From Acidimicrobiia bacterium (lineage in GTDB: Bacteria; Actinomycetota; Acidimicrobiia; Acidimicrobiales; Aldehydirespiratoraceae), in NCBI GenBank assembly GCA_022819505.1, contig JAJEHD010000005.1, forward strand, positions 1 through 64,000: 64,000 nucleotides of DNA, in the 5' to 3' direction. The notes under the pieces are model-generated. The model did no database searches. It saw only the letters and a program-made list of their open reading frames with translations, and was not told the origin of the DNA. Shown piece after piece: positions 1 to 9,374 of this stretch. The stretch's first letter is position 1; each line of letters starts with the position of its first letter. The translations under genes and the position numbers were made by a program.

Positions 1-231
1 CGCCAGGCGCCGCCGCCGGGCGCAGTTCCGCCGGGCCAGTACCCGCCCACCGATCCGATCCCGCCGCGGCAAGCCCCGCCCACCGATCCGATCCCGCCGC
101 GGCAAGCCCCGCCCACCGATCCGATCCCGCCCGGGCAGGCGCCGCCGCCGGGCGCAGTTCCGCCGCGTCAGGCGCCGCCGCCGGGCGCAGTTCCGCCGGG
201 CCAGTACCCGCCGGCGGATCCGGCCCCGCCC
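1..231 (+). repeat. Seven tandem 33-bp (11-codon) repeats
   Basis: Units start at 1, 34, 67, 100, 133, 166 and 199. They fall into three sub-types: RQAPPPGAVPP, (R/G)Q(A/Y)PPTDPIPP and GQYPPADPAPP. The period is constant at 33 bp. Units 67-99 and 100-132 are identical, which indicates recent unit duplication. Confidence 0.85.
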
Positions 232-246
232 GACCCTCGTTCCTAG
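1..246 (+). CDS. C-terminal end of a proline-rich repeat protein (5' partial)
   Basis: An open frame runs from the first base to a TAG at 244-246, giving 81 visible residues. They consist of seven back-to-back 11-residue units of the form (R/G)Q(A/Y)PP-x4-PP, followed by a short DPRS tail. Proline makes up roughly half the residues, and no fold or catalytic motif is visible. Such tails in actinobacteria are usually disordered cytoplasmic or cell-envelope extensions of a larger protein (membrane protein, kinase or secreted protein), but the N-terminal part lies outside the window, so the function cannot be named. The next gene points the other way and its stop is only 33 bases away. Confidence 0.7.
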   Translation, partial: RQAPPPGAVPPGQYPPTDPIPPRQAPPTDPIPPRQAPPTDPIPPGQAPPPGAVPPRQAPPPGAVPPGQYPPADPAPPDPRS

Positions 247-279
247 GGGCCAAGCGTCAGGACGTAGTGGAGCTGCGCC

Positions 280-828
280 TTACGCGCTGATCCACGCACC
301 GGGCAGGCACAGAACCCCCCGGCGGTCCTTGCGGCGCATCGTCACCGACAGCCACTGCTCGATTATGAGCGCGTCCTGCCTGGTCAGCGTCAGGCTGCCC
401 AGCGGCGACCTCAAGACGATGTCCAGATCGGCGAGGAGATGGATCGGCGGGTCGGTGCGCACCCGCAGGGATCCGTCGTAGTGGGGGCTGGCCGCCACCG
501 GGAGGTAGCTCCTGAGATCGGCGAGAGCGGAGGCGCGCCCCCGGACCAGCGCGGGGAACTCATAGGTCGTGTACGCAACCCACACCTCGCGGTCGCTGCG
601 CACGAAGCCGGCACCCCGGACCGGCGGTGGCTCCGCGCCGCCGTGGATCAGCCATTGTCTCAGCTTGGTCATGGCCGCAATGGCGATGTAGGCCTCCTCG
701 TGGCCGCTGTTCATGAGGCCCGCATACACCTGGTGCACGTGCGCGGCCGATATCCGGCTGATGTCGCGCCCGCCGATCGTGTACCCGCCGGCGCTGGCAA
801 TCTCCTCAATCTGAGAATACGTGTACAT
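280..828 (-). CDS. Conserved-looking hypothetical protein, 182 aa
   Basis: I do not recognise the family. The ATG at 828 opens a 182-residue frame with balanced composition, unlike the Arg/Pro-rich antisense frames. The N-terminal third (YSQIEEIASAGGYTIGG...) looks helical and is followed by a mixed alpha/beta region with several hydrophobic strands near the C-terminus (IHLLADLDIVL). No signal peptide, membrane helix or metal motif is seen. It is monocistronic: the flanking repeat protein is on the other strand, and the gene upstream on the same strand (MFS carrier) ends about 215 bases away. A weak promoter (TTGTAA ... TAACTC) can be read within 60 bases upstream. Confidence 0.6.
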   Translation of the reverse strand: MYTYSQIEEIASAGGYTIGGRDISRISAAHVHQVYAGLMNSGHEEAYIAIAAMTKLRQWLIHGGAEPPPVRGAGFVRSDREVWVAYTTYEFPALVRGRASALADLRSYLPVAASPHYDGSLRVRTDPPIHLLADLDIVLRSPLGSLTLTRQDALIIEQWLSVTMRRKDRRGVLCLPGAWISA

Positions 829-1043
829 GACCCCGCCGGTTGGAGGGGACTCAGCGCAGTGGCTTCGAGTTAGCCCCCTGTGTCAGTTACAACGATTGTT
901 GCGACCCCGGCGAGGCTATCGCGCTCCGGGTCGCGTGAGTCCAAGCGGCTGTCCAGTAGAGCGCCGAGACGCGGGTTGCGCGCCCCGTTCCCGCCGCTAC
1001 CGCATTCCGTGGAACCAACGCCGGCTTCGGGCGGTGCGGATGC

Positions 1044-2246
1044 TCATCGAGACTGGCCGCCGGTATGTCCGTATCCCATAAGGACGGCCGCCGACGCCGA
1101 GAACAGGGCCGCGGCCGCCCAGACGGCCAGCCACCCCAACTGCTCGGCGGCCCAGCCCGCGGCGACCGGCCCGGCGATCGCCGCGGACGCGAACAGGGCC
1201 GACACCACCCCGGTGACCTTTCCGGTGGACTGCTCGCGCCCGACCGTGATGTGACTGTAGAGCAGGGGGGTCCATCCCCAGCCGGACAGGTACGCGACCG
1301 GTATGCCCACCAGCATCCACCGCTCGTTGCCGGTGGCAATGGCCAGATAGCCGACCACGGCCACCGCGGCCATGGCGGCCAGGGTCAGGCGGGCGTTGAG
1401 CCCCCGCCGGGCCACCGCGTAGGCGCAGCCGACCCGCATCAGCACGGCCCCTCCCGCGGAGGCCGCCACCAGCGCGGCTGCGCCGTCGGGACTGGAGCCG
1501 GCGTCGACGAACGACAGCGACGCGAAGGTGTTGAACACCACCAGGTTGAACATGAGCAGACCGGCGCCGCTGTAGAAGCTCAGTCCCAGGGTCGGGACAT
1601 CGCCGCCGGACGCTGCGGGCTGATGGACCGGCGGCTGCTGGGAGCCGGCCGGGGAGCCGTCCGGCGCATTCGAAGGCCTGCGGGGTCGCGCCGGGCCGAG
1701 CAGCAGCCAAAGCCCCGCCACCGCGAAGACCGAGGACGCCGCGAAGACGCTGCGCCAGCCCAGCCAGTCCCCGAACACCGGAAGCACCGCGGTGGACACC
1801 AGCACCAGCAGCGGCAGCGACGCCTCGCGGATGCCGAAGGCGAGCACCCGCGGTGTGCGCACCAGCAGGTCCACCAGGATCCTCGACGAGCTCGGCTCGG
1901 AGATCACCCGCAGGAACCCGGCCGTGCCCAGCAACGCAACGAACCACGTGATGCTGGGCGCCTGCGACATCGCCACCACGAACAGGCACGAGACGACGCA
2001 TGTGATCCGCCCGATGGTGATCCCGCCGATGCGGTCGGTCATGCGTCCGCCCCACACCGAGAACACCACGCCGGGAACGGCCGACAGAGACAGGCCCAAC
2101 CCCAGCTGCGATGAGCTGATCCCCAGGTCGAGCCGCAGGTACGGACCCAGCGGACCCGAGATGATCTGCGGGATGGCTCCGGCTGCTAGCAGCGCGCCCG
2201 ACGCAGCCACCGCAGCCGCGTCGGCGCGGCCGGTGCGAGCAGCCAC
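1044..2246 (-). CDS. Major facilitator superfamily transporter, 400 aa
   Basis: About twelve hydrophobic segments fill the 400 residues, the usual MFS size. A loop-2/3 signature is visible as GGRMTDRIGG near residue 65 (MFS motif A, G-x3-D-R-x-G), with small-residue-rich helices throughout. The start is GTG at 2246, preceded by a short spacer after the DUF2784 gene. It is the last gene of the minus-strand carbohydrate locus, so export or import of a sugar or sugar-acid intermediate is possible, but the substrate cannot be read from the sequence. The locus already has an ABC importer, which makes an efflux or secondary-product role at least as likely. Confidence 0.8.
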   Translation of the reverse strand: MAARTGRADAAAVAASGALLAAGAIPQIISGPLGPYLRLDLGISSSQLGLGLSLSAVPGVVFSVWGGRMTDRIGGITIGRITCVVSCLFVVAMSQAPSITWFVALLGTAGFLRVISEPSSSRILVDLLVRTPRVLAFGIREASLPLLVLVSTAVLPVFGDWLGWRSVFAASSVFAVAGLWLLLGPARPRRPSNAPDGSPAGSQQPPVHQPAASGGDVPTLGLSFYSGAGLLMFNLVVFNTFASLSFVDAGSSPDGAAALVAASAGGAVLMRVGCAYAVARRGLNARLTLAAMAAVAVVGYLAIATGNERWMLVGIPVAYLSGWGWTPLLYSHITVGREQSTGKVTGVVSALFASAAIAGPVAAGWAAEQLGWLAVWAAAALFSASAAVLMGYGHTGGQSR

Positions 2247-2304
2247 GGCTAGCGGTAGGCGGATGGGTCCACAGGCGCTCCGCAGGTGTCTCGGGTTCCG
2301 GGTC

Positions 2305-2736
2305 TCAGGTTCCGGTGCCGGTGCCCAGTATCGGGTGGGTGTCGGACTGCGGGATCGAGCCGCTGCGCAGCCGCTTCCGGAGATGGTGCACGGCCGAGTA
2401 CAGCAGCCACGAAAGGCACCAGACCACCACCGAGATCAGCAGCAGGTCCTCCCCGGCGGGGCTCAGGCCGTCGGAGTGGAACGGCTTGACGAAATAGTGC
2501 GATATGAACCCGCCCCGGTACGGGGTCTCGCCGGCGAGGCGCCAGAGGTCCTTCTCCCACACCGTCAGCGGGCACGGCAGCCGCGAGAGGTTCACGAACG
2601 CGGTCGGCACCAGCATGACCAGGTACCACGCCATCAGCCGGGGCCGGCGGGCCGCGAACGGCGCGCCCACGATGAGGAACACGGCCAGCAGCCCGTGAGC
2701 GAGTGCTATCGCAGCGGCCAGCAACCACGCCCCCAC
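2305..2736 (-). CDS. DUF2784 family small membrane protein, 143 aa
   Basis: Three to four hydrophobic helices are visible (residues about 4-24, 36-50 and 97-116). They are separated by the conserved-looking loop with LTVWEKDLWRLAGE and YRGGFISHYFV, which I associate with the DUF2784 family of small inner-membrane proteins. The start is GTG at 2736, four bases from the stop of the upstream GH94-like gene, so it is probably co-transcribed. The function of DUF2784 proteins is unknown. No catalytic motif is obvious, and the position at the end of a sugar operon may be incidental. Confidence 0.75.
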   Translation of the reverse strand: MGAWLLAAAIALAHGLLAVFLIVGAPFAARRPRLMAWYLVMLVPTAFVNLSRLPCPLTVWEKDLWRLAGETPYRGGFISHYFVKPFHSDGLSPAGEDLLLISVVVWCLSWLLYSAVHHLRKRLRSGSIPQSDTHPILGTGTGT

Positions 2737-2740
2737 GGTC

Positions 2741-5700
2741 TCAGACTAATGCGGCGCCTTCCTCCGGGAACAGCCGCGCCGGGTCGATGCCCACGTCGAT
2801 GCGAGCGATGGCGCCGGCACGGGCGAACAGGGCCCGGCTGACGGCCCTGTCCAGGCGGTCGACGCCCGCAGCCGTCTCGCCGCTGGACAGGGCCGCACGG
2901 GTCCACGGGGCGGTGCCGTCCAGGTGGTAGACGACCGGCACCCCGCAGTAGGTGAACCCGAGCGTGCCCGACCGGAGCGACTCCCCCTCGCCCAGCGGCG
3001 GCCACGGGCAGGCTGCGGCCAGGAACTCCGCCGGGTCGAGCAGGACCGGGGCGAAGCCCAGGCGCCCGGCCTCGACCCGCAGGCCGAGCTCGCCCCAGCG
3101 CAGCAGGATGCCCTCCTTGACGGCGCCGGTCATACCCGGCTGCTGGGCGCCGGTGTGCGCCGGCGTGTGCGAGTGCGGATCGAGAGGGAAGGCACCGTGG
3201 TCTGCGACCGTCTTGGAGGGCCCGAGCCCTGCCCTGATGCGGCGGTAGCGGTGGACCATCCCCGCGAGGAGGTCCCGGTCGGCGCCTGAATCGGCCGCCG
3301 CGAAGATGCGCTGCTGCAAGCGGAACATCAGCTTCATCACCATGTGCCAGTAGACGCAGCCGAGTCCCTCGTAGCGGTACATCGTCTGGGACCTGCCCGC
3401 GAAAGCGCGGTGCTTGAACACGGCCTCATAGGCATCCAGCACCTCGGCGCGGCCGGCGCGGTCAGGCCGGCATGCGTCCTCCAGCGAGTCGATGGCGTCT
3501 TCGAGATCCCGGCCCCGGCGAAGGTGGGCCGCGAAGCGCACGCTCCCGTCGGCGTCACGGCGAGCGATGTCGCTGCCGTTGTCGATGAGGCTCCTGAGAG
3601 CCGGACCGACAAGGCTCTCGGGTACCTGGTTCTTCTCCATGAACGAGGGGCGGGACCTGTTCGGGTACAGCAGGAACGAATGCTGGTCGGGGCGGTACAG
3701 GTCGCTGTCGAAGAGGGCGTCGACCAGGTCGATGACATCCTGCGGGCCCGCGAGGGCGGAGCTCAGCGCGGCGACCTGGCCCTCCAGCATCACGTACAGG
3801 GGGTCGAGCTCAGCCGTCGCGGGCCCGAGCCGCAGCAGCCGGTAGGCGTGGGCCAGGCCGTCAGGCCGCCGGGCCTCGGCGATGATCCGGTCGAGATGGG
3901 GGAGGGCGGCCCGGATGCATCCCTGCAGCGCGGCGACGCGCGCCGGACGGGCGGGTTCGGGCGGGCGACCGTACACGCGTGCGCGGTAGGAGGAAGCGCT
4001 GCGGCCGAGTTGGTCGAGCAGCTCCCGGCGGGCCCCGGCGGTGATCGGGTCGCCTTCGGCCAGCCCGCGGTGCGCGTCGAAGGCCGATTCCAGGCCGGCC
4101 ATCCACTCCAGCACTGCCGGCGCGGCCGGCACCTCCCCAACGGGCGATCGTTCCAGCAGACCGTTGAGGAACGCCAGGTACTCGCGGAGGTGGAACACCG
4201 TCACCACCGACACGCCGATGCCGACCAGGGCGTTGTTGGCGTCGTTCCATTCAGGCCGCTGCGTGTTGAGCCAGATCCCGCCGCCGGGAACCAGGCTCGA
4301 CAGCTTCGCGAGAGCCGGTACCAGCAGCTTCTCGGCCAGGGAGGCGTGATGGACGCCGCCGCCGGCTGCTGCGACCAGCCGCCCGTCGGCGCCGATCGCC
4401 TTCACCCGCTCGTCGATGACGGCCTGGGCGGCGTGATCGAACTCGAGAGTGTGCTTCGGATCCCCCACGATGCTGTCGTAGGGCAGCATCCGGTAGGGCA
4501 CGTCCCCGTACGAGAACTCCGGCCGGTCCAGCGCCGCCTCCAGTGAGCCCGGATGGAACCGGTGCACCGCGTCGAGGATGCTGTGCAGGTAGACGATCTG
4601 GTGGTCGCCCCAGTAGCCGAACGTTGACCAGTTTCCCTCTCCGGGCATCTCCCAGTCGATGCCGTCGTTGCCGATCCGGTAGGGGTTGTGGCCGTCCATG
4701 GTGGAGGCGTTCAGGAACTTGGCCAGGAAGGACGGGGCGTAGCCGGGGAAGCTGTGTACCAGCGCCAGCCAGTTCTGGAAGATGTCGCGCCAGTTGCCCT
4801 CGTACGCGAAGAGCCGGTCGCCGGCCGAGGCTCCGTCGCCGATCTGGAAGCTGTTCCAGGGACGGCTCGGATCGCCGTGACGCCGGCTGAACGTCAGCGG
4901 CAGGTACTCGTTCACGAGCCGGGCCAGCGTGGCGTCCTGCGACACGGCTGCCTTCAGCTCGTCGAGCTCGACGACCGCGTCCATCCCGGCGGCGAGCTGG
5001 TCGAACCGGGCGGCGGCGGGCCGGTTGCGGGCGCTCATGAACCGGCTCACGTCGGCCAGGCCCACGCGGTGGGCGTCGAGCGGCACGCCCCCGCGCATGC
5101 AGTTGTAGGTGACGTTGGCCAGGTGGCGGACGGTTGTGCCGCGGTCGGCGGTCTGCTGGAGCGCGTCGGCATGGGCGACCAGGCTCGTCAGTTCGTCGTG
5201 GGACTGGTCTAACGCGGCTCGTACGATCGGCGCGGCCGCGCCGGTGCTGCGCAGCCACTTGCGCAGCCGGGCCACCGCGCTGTGGTCCCGGTTGACGTCG
5301 GCCACGATCGTCCAGCGCAGCGGCGACTCCGGGCCGACCCGGGCCGTCGCCGACACGAGGAAGGCGCCCTTGATGCCGGTGGCCAGATGCTCGGGCTCAA
5401 GAGCCTTGCCTGAGCGGAAGCTGCGGATCTGGCGGTCGGACACGGCCGTGACCGCGTCGTCTAGCCCTCGCGACCACACGACCGAAGCCAGCAGCGACTC
5501 GGCCGGGTCGGACAGGTCGCTGACCAGCGCTTCGAGCGTGAACAGCGCCAGACCCGAGTCGGGGTCGAACTCCGAGCGCCGGTAGGCGTCGACGAGGGTG
5601 CTCGACGTCTGCTGGGCCTCGAGCTCCACGCCGGCGGGCAGCACGTCGATCAGCCCGTCCAGCAACCCGATGCCGCAGGGCGAGGAGCCGGCGGCTGCTG

Positions 5701-6160
5701 CCAGCTCGCAGCTGCGCACCAGCCCGTAGCCGGCTGCGGCCGCCCACGTGTAACGGAAGGTGAGCCCCAGCTCGGGGTTGTGCTCCTCGAACCTGAGACG
5801 ATCACCGCAGAGCGTCTTGGCCACCGACCGGCGAACCGTCCCGTAGGGCGCATGGGGAGCGAAGGGCTGCCAGGGGTCGGCGCCCCCGCCGGCCCTGATG
5901 AGGGTGAAGGGGCCGGTCCGGCCGCCGCTGCGGTGCAGGCGGTCGTCGGTCTCGTAGGCGAACAGGGCATGCTCGGGGCTGCGGCGTCCCGCGGTCAACG
6001 CGCCCGTGCTGGACACGAACAGCCACAGGTCGCTGCGGCTGGTGACGTTGACCAGGAAGGGGTCGAGAAGGTCGTAGTCGTCGACCCGGTACCACTCGAG
6101 GCCGTCCTGGACGCAGAGCCTGCCCTGGGGCTGCATGTTGGCGGTGGTCGCGCTGCTCAA
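2741..6160 (-). CDS. Giant GH94-like (six-hairpin) glycoside phosphorylase/hydrolase family protein
   Basis: About 1,139 residues with no signal peptide, so cytoplasmic. The N-terminal 250 residues are beta-rich with Trp/Phe/Tyr strands, like the beta-sandwich of GH94 enzymes. The middle is an alpha/alpha-barrel type region. Around residue 635 it carries RPEWNDANNALVGIG, which resembles the GDWNDGMN segment holding the catalytic acid of cellobiose/chitobiose phosphorylases. I therefore infer a phosphorylase-like or glycosidase role on imported beta-glucan oligosaccharides. The start chosen is TTG at 6160. It overlaps the GH16 stop as TTGA, and a GAGGAGG lies 10 bases upstream. An ATG at 6136 is an alternative without a ribosome site. 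The true activity is unproven, because the protein is much longer than ordinary GH94 enzymes (about 800 aa). Confidence 0.7.
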   Translation of the reverse strand: MSSATTANMQPQGRLCVQDGLEWYRVDDYDLLDPFLVNVTSRSDLWLFVSSTGALTAGRRSPEHALFAYETDDRLHRSGGRTGPFTLIRAGGGADPWQPFAPHAPYGTVRRSVAKTLCGDRLRFEEHNPELGLTFRYTWAAAAGYGLVRSCELAAAAGSSPCGIGLLDGLIDVLPAGVELEAQQTSSTLVDAYRRSEFDPDSGLALFTLEALVSDLSDPAESLLASVVWSRGLDDAVTAVSDRQIRSFRSGKALEPEHLATGIKGAFLVSATARVGPESPLRWTIVADVNRDHSAVARLRKWLRSTGAAAPIVRAALDQSHDELTSLVAHADALQQTADRGTTVRHLANVTYNCMRGGVPLDAHRVGLADVSRFMSARNRPAAARFDQLAAGMDAVVELDELKAAVSQDATLARLVNEYLPLTFSRRHGDPSRPWNSFQIGDGASAGDRLFAYEGNWRDIFQNWLALVHSFPGYAPSFLAKFLNASTMDGHNPYRIGNDGIDWEMPGEGNWSTFGYWGDHQIVYLHSILDAVHRFHPGSLEAALDRPEFSYGDVPYRMLPYDSIVGDPKHTLEFDHAAQAVIDERVKAIGADGRLVAAAGGGVHHASLAEKLLVPALAKLSSLVPGGGIWLNTQRPEWNDANNALVGIGVSVVTVFHLREYLAFLNGLLERSPVGEVPAAPAVLEWMAGLESAFDAHRGLAEGDPITAGARRELLDQLGRSASSYRARVYGRPPEPARPARVAALQGCIRAALPHLDRIIAEARRPDGLAHAYRLLRLGPATAELDPLYVMLEGQVAALSSALAGPQDVIDLVDALFDSDLYRPDQHSFLLYPNRSRPSFMEKNQVPESLVGPALRSLIDNGSDIARRDADGSVRFAAHLRRGRDLEDAIDSLEDACRPDRAGRAEVLDAYEAVFKHRAFAGRSQTMYRYEGLGCVYWHMVMKLMFRLQQRIFAAADSGADRDLLAGMVHRYRRIRAGLGPSKTVADHGAFPLDPHSHTPAHTGAQQPGMTGAVKEGILLRWGELGLRVEAGRLGFAPVLLDPAEFLAAACPWPPLGEGESLRSGTLGFTYCGVPVVYHLDGTAPWTRAALSSGETAAGVDRLDRAVSRALFARAGAIARIDVGIDPARLFPEEGAALV

Positions 6161-7284
6161 CTGGCCGTGGCCTCCTCGATCTCGTCGACCCGCTGGTACA
6201 CCCGCACATAGTCGACGTACAGCGCGACCGGGAACTCGAGGTCCAGCGCGATCGGCCCGGGGAACTGCCCGCCTACGGCGAGGTTCAGGATCATGAAGAA
6301 CTCGTGGTCGAAGACCCAGTCGCGATGGCCGGGAGCGCCTCTGGTGAGCGTGTAGTACTCCTCGCCGTCGTAGAACCAGGTGATGCCGTCGTAGTCCCAT
6401 TCGATGGCGAAGGTGTGGTAGTCGTCGGCGATGGGGTAGTCCTGCCGGTTCCACCTGGTAAAACCGGTTGCCCCCGCATAGCCGGGTCCGTGAATGGTGC
6501 CGAAGACCAGGTCCGGCTCCCGGCCGATGTACTCCATGATGTCGATCTCGCCCACGAACGGCCAGTGGTTCTGCTGGTCCTCGGAGTGGCGGTCGAAGTG
6601 GGCGCCGAGCATCCAGAACGCGGGCCAGAGCCCCGCACCGGCCGGCACCTTCAGGCGGGCCTCGAAGCGCCCGTACTTGAACTCCCTCAGACCCTTCGTC
6701 AGCATGCGGGCCGAGGTGTAGTAGGAGTTCTCGTACTTCTCCTGGTGGGCCTCGATGATCAGCAGCCCGTTCTCGACCCGGGCGTTGGTGGGCCGCGACG
6801 TGTAGTACTGGGCCTCACCGTTGCCCCAGCCCCAGCCGCCTATGTCGTAGGTCCAGTTGGTGGGGTCTATGGCGTCGCCGTCGAACTCGTCGTGCCAGAC
6901 CAGCTCCCAGCCCTTGATCTCCTCGATCGGCGCCGGGTCCGGGGCGGTGACCGTCGGCGGGGGAGGCGGCGGCTCGGTGGTGGTCGTCGTTGTCGTGGAC
7001 GTCGTCGTAGTCGTCGAGGTCGTAGTGGTGGAGGAGGTTGTTGTCGCGGTCGCGGGCAGGGTTGTGGACGCGGCGGGAACCGATGTGGTGGCGGGCTCGG
7101 TGGTGGACGTCGCGGGAATCGACGTTGTGGTGGGCGCGGAGCTGGTGGTCGCAGCCGTCGGCGCGGCCGGGGCAGCCGCCTCCTGCGAGGGCGGCGCCGG
7201 GTCCGACCCGCAGCCCGCGGCCAGCACGGCGCACAGCAGCGCTGCGGCGCTCACGCTCCTGCCCAAACTCGCGGGTCTGGCCAT
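6157..7284 (-). CDS. Secreted GH16 endo-beta-glucanase (laminarinase-like) lipoprotein
   Basis: 375 residues. Residues 1-25 form a lipoprotein signal ending in LAAGC (Cys25 lipidated). Residues 26-115 are an extreme Thr/Ser/Pro linker with a long poly-Thr stretch, fit to span the cell wall. Residues 125-370 form a GH16 beta-jelly-roll domain. The catalytic signature GEIDIMEYIG places the nucleophile at Glu246, the helper Asp at 248 and the acid/base at Glu251. The Met inserted in ExDxME matches the bulged motif of endo-1,3-beta-glucanases. It would cut laminarin or callose-like glucan outside the cell and feed the ABC importer encoded upstream in the same operon. The start ATG at 7284 follows the SDR stop by 10 bases. 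Confidence 0.9.
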   Translation of the reverse strand: MARPASLGRSVSAAALLCAVLAAGCGSDPAPPSQEAAAPAAPTAATTSSAPTTTSIPATSTTEPATTSVPAASTTLPATATTTSSTTTTSTTTTTSTTTTTTTEPPPPPPTVTAPDPAPIEEIKGWELVWHDEFDGDAIDPTNWTYDIGGWGWGNGEAQYYTSRPTNARVENGLLIIEAHQEKYENSYYTSARMLTKGLREFKYGRFEARLKVPAGAGLWPAFWMLGAHFDRHSEDQQNHWPFVGEIDIMEYIGREPDLVFGTIHGPGYAGATGFTRWNRQDYPIADDYHTFAIEWDYDGITWFYDGEEYYTLTRGAPGHRDWVFDHEFFMILNLAVGGQFPGPIALDLEFPVALYVDYVRVYQRVDEIEEATAS

Positions 7285-7294
7285 GGTTCGGCGC

Positions 7295-8110
7295 CTAGAG
7301 GGCCAGCGGCCCGGGCGGGCTGAGCTGCGCCGTGATGCCCCCGTCCACGTAGAGCACCTGGCCGGTGATGTAGCCGGCCTCGCCTGATGCGAGGAAGGCC
7401 ACCGCCGAGGCGATGTCGTCGACCGTGCCCGGACGCTGGAGCGGGATCTGGGTCACGACTTCGGGGGGTCCCTTGGTGATGTCCTCCGGCGGCCAGCGGT
7501 AAGTGCGGGTCACGCCCGGCCCGACCGCGTTCACCCGGATCCCGAGTGGTCCGAGGTCCACGGCCAGCGCCCGGGTCAGCGCGTTGATGGCTCCCTTGGT
7601 CATGTCGTAGGGAAGTCCGTGCTGGTGGGCCCGGTCGGCTCCCACCGACGACACCAGCACGATGCTGCCCCCGCCGGCCGCGCTCATGGCTTCGGCGGCC
7701 CTCTGAGAGCACAGGTACGGGCTGCGCACGTTGGTGGCGAGCTGGAGGTCGAGAAGGGCGCGATGCTCCTCGAGCACGGATCGCCTCTGGAGGTCGGCCG
7801 CGTTGTTCACCAGCACGTCGACCGTGCCGAAACGCTCCAGGGTGACGTCGAAGACGGTGTCGACCGCAGCTTCCTGGGTGAGGTCGGCACACACCGCCTC
7901 GACGGTCACTCCGAGCCCTTCGAGCGTCCACACCGTGTGGTCGAGGGACTCGCGGTCCTTGTCGGCCGCCACCAGGTTCATCCCCTCGCAGACCAGGCGG
8001 CGGGCGATGCTCTCACCGATGCCCTTGGCCGCGCCGGTCACGACCGCGGTCCGGCCGGCGAGGTCGGGGTACCGGCCGATCGGACCGCTCTCCGGTGGGG
8101 AGCCGGTCAT
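7295..8110 (-). CDS. Short-chain dehydrogenase/reductase (SDR)
   Basis: A classical SDR of 271 residues: the Rossmann glycine motif TGAAKGIG lies near residue 25, NNAA mid-protein, an active-site Ser, and the Tyr-x3-Lys pair in YDMTKG. The ATG at 8110 overlaps the stop of the upstream gene as ATGA, so I prefer it to an in-frame ATG 42 bases further upstream. Lying between an enolase-superfamily sugar-acid dehydratase and a glucanase, it probably oxidises or reduces a sugar or sugar acid (for example a fructuronate/mannonate-type step). The substrate is inferred from context only. The C-terminal region (YITGQVLYVDGG) is typical of the family. Confidence 0.85.
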   Translation of the reverse strand: MTGSPPESGPIGRYPDLAGRTAVVTGAAKGIGESIARRLVCEGMNLVAADKDRESLDHTVWTLEGLGVTVEAVCADLTQEAAVDTVFDVTLERFGTVDVLVNNAADLQRRSVLEEHRALLDLQLATNVRSPYLCSQRAAEAMSAAGGGSIVLVSSVGADRAHQHGLPYDMTKGAINALTRALAVDLGPLGIRVNAVGPGVTRTYRWPPEDITKGPPEVVTQIPLQRPGTVDDIASAVAFLASGEAGYITGQVLYVDGGITAQLSPPGPLAL

Positions 8111-9303
8111 GGCCGGGCCGGGCTGCCGTCGGGCAGCCGGGTCTGGGTCCACTGCTCCACCGTCTCGTCGCAGGGGTGCTCAGCGGCGAGCTTCTCGTCG
8201 ATGTCGATGCCGAGCCCGGGACTCTCGCCGGGGTGCAGGTAGCCGTCGACAGGGCGGGGCAGGCCCGGGAACATCTCGTATTCGAGTTCCGAGGGCAGGG
8301 GCCACTCCTGGATCCCGAAGTTCGGCGCCCACATGTCGAGATGGAGGTTGGCGGCAAGGCCGACGGGAGACGTGTCGGCCGGGCCGTGCCACGCCGTGCG
8401 GACTCCGAACACCGCCGCGAAGTCGCTCACGGCCCGGGCCGGGGTGATCCCGCCGATCTGGCTTACGTGCATGCGCACGAAGTCGATGAGCCGGCCGGTG
8501 ATCAGCGGCCGCCACTCGTGGGGGTTGTTGAACAGCTCGCCCATTGCCAGCGGGGTCGCGCACTGCTGCCTCAATGTGGAGAACCATCCGATGTCCTCGG
8601 GCGCGAACGGGTCCTCGAGGAAGAACAGCCGGTACTGCTCCAGATCCTTGGCGAACTGGACGGCGTCGATCGGGTGCAGCCGCTCGTGGACATCGTGCAG
8701 CAGCTCGACATCATCACCCACGGTGGAGCGGAGGTGGTCGATCATGGCGAGCATGGCCCGGCTGTAGTCCCTCGGGTCGAAGTAGTTGCCCGCCGGCGCG
8801 GTCGGCGGCAGGTGCAGCCCGTCGGCGGAGCCTCCGTACCCGCCCATCTGCACCCGCACATGCCTGAAGCCCTGCTCGATCAGTGCGAGAGCGTTGTCGG
8901 CCACCTCGTGGGCGTCGCGGCCGCCGGCGTGGACGTAGGCAGCGGCCGCGGCCCGGAACGGTCCGCCGAGCAGCTGGTGGACGGGCATCCCCGCCTGCTT
9001 GCCCTTGATGTCCCACAGCGCCTGGTCGACGCCCGAGACCGCGTTGTTGAGCACTGGGCCGTTGCGCCAGTAGCCGTGGTTCATCGCCAGATGCCAGATC
9101 TCGGAGATGCGGTCGGCGTCGCGGCCCACCAGCAGCGGGGCCAGATGACGCTCGATGGCCGCCTGAACCGCGAAGGCCCGCTGGGTGAATGTGGCGCAGC
9201 CGAGCCCGTACAGTCCCGGCTCAGAGGTGCCGACCCTCACCACCACCAGCCGGCAGGCGCCCGGCTGGGTGAGTATGGCTCTGACGTCTGTGATCTTGAC
9301 CAT
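8107..9303 (-). CDS. Enolase-superfamily sugar-acid dehydratase (mannonate dehydratase/RspA-like)
   Basis: 398 residues, the usual length for the ManD/RspA group of the enolase superfamily. Metal ligands are readable at the ends of the barrel strands as Asp204 (in LLHDVH, with His206), Glu230 (FLEDPF) and Glu256 (MGELF). His306 (AWHGPADTSP) serves as a further catalytic residue. The family dehydrates D-mannonate and/or D-gluconate to 2-keto-3-deoxygluconate, Mg-dependently, in the cytosol. The gene is third-from-last in the import operon and is coupled to the SDR by ATGA. The substrate may be a sugar acid other than mannonate, because many family members are promiscuous or weakly active. Confidence 0.85.
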   Translation of the reverse strand: MVKITDVRAILTQPGACRLVVVRVGTSEPGLYGLGCATFTQRAFAVQAAIERHLAPLLVGRDADRISEIWHLAMNHGYWRNGPVLNNAVSGVDQALWDIKGKQAGMPVHQLLGGPFRAAAAAYVHAGGRDAHEVADNALALIEQGFRHVRVQMGGYGGSADGLHLPPTAPAGNYFDPRDYSRAMLAMIDHLRSTVGDDVELLHDVHERLHPIDAVQFAKDLEQYRLFFLEDPFAPEDIGWFSTLRQQCATPLAMGELFNNPHEWRPLITGRLIDFVRMHVSQIGGITPARAVSDFAAVFGVRTAWHGPADTSPVGLAANLHLDMWAPNFGIQEWPLPSELEYEMFPGLPRPVDGYLHPGESPGLGIDIDEKLAAEHPCDETVEQWTQTRLPDGSPARP

Positions 9304-9374
9304 CAGCGGTGAGTCACGTCAGCAGCACAGCAGGAGGGCGGGGGCAAGGGCGCTGGAGCCATCGCGGGTGGGCC

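Noticed and set aside
6161..6454. N-terminal extension of the GH94-like frame by about 100 residues
   Set aside because: The extension is Arg/His/Pro-rich and is simply the GH16 gene read in another frame. The TTG at 6160 with GAGGAGG and TTGA overlap is a better start.
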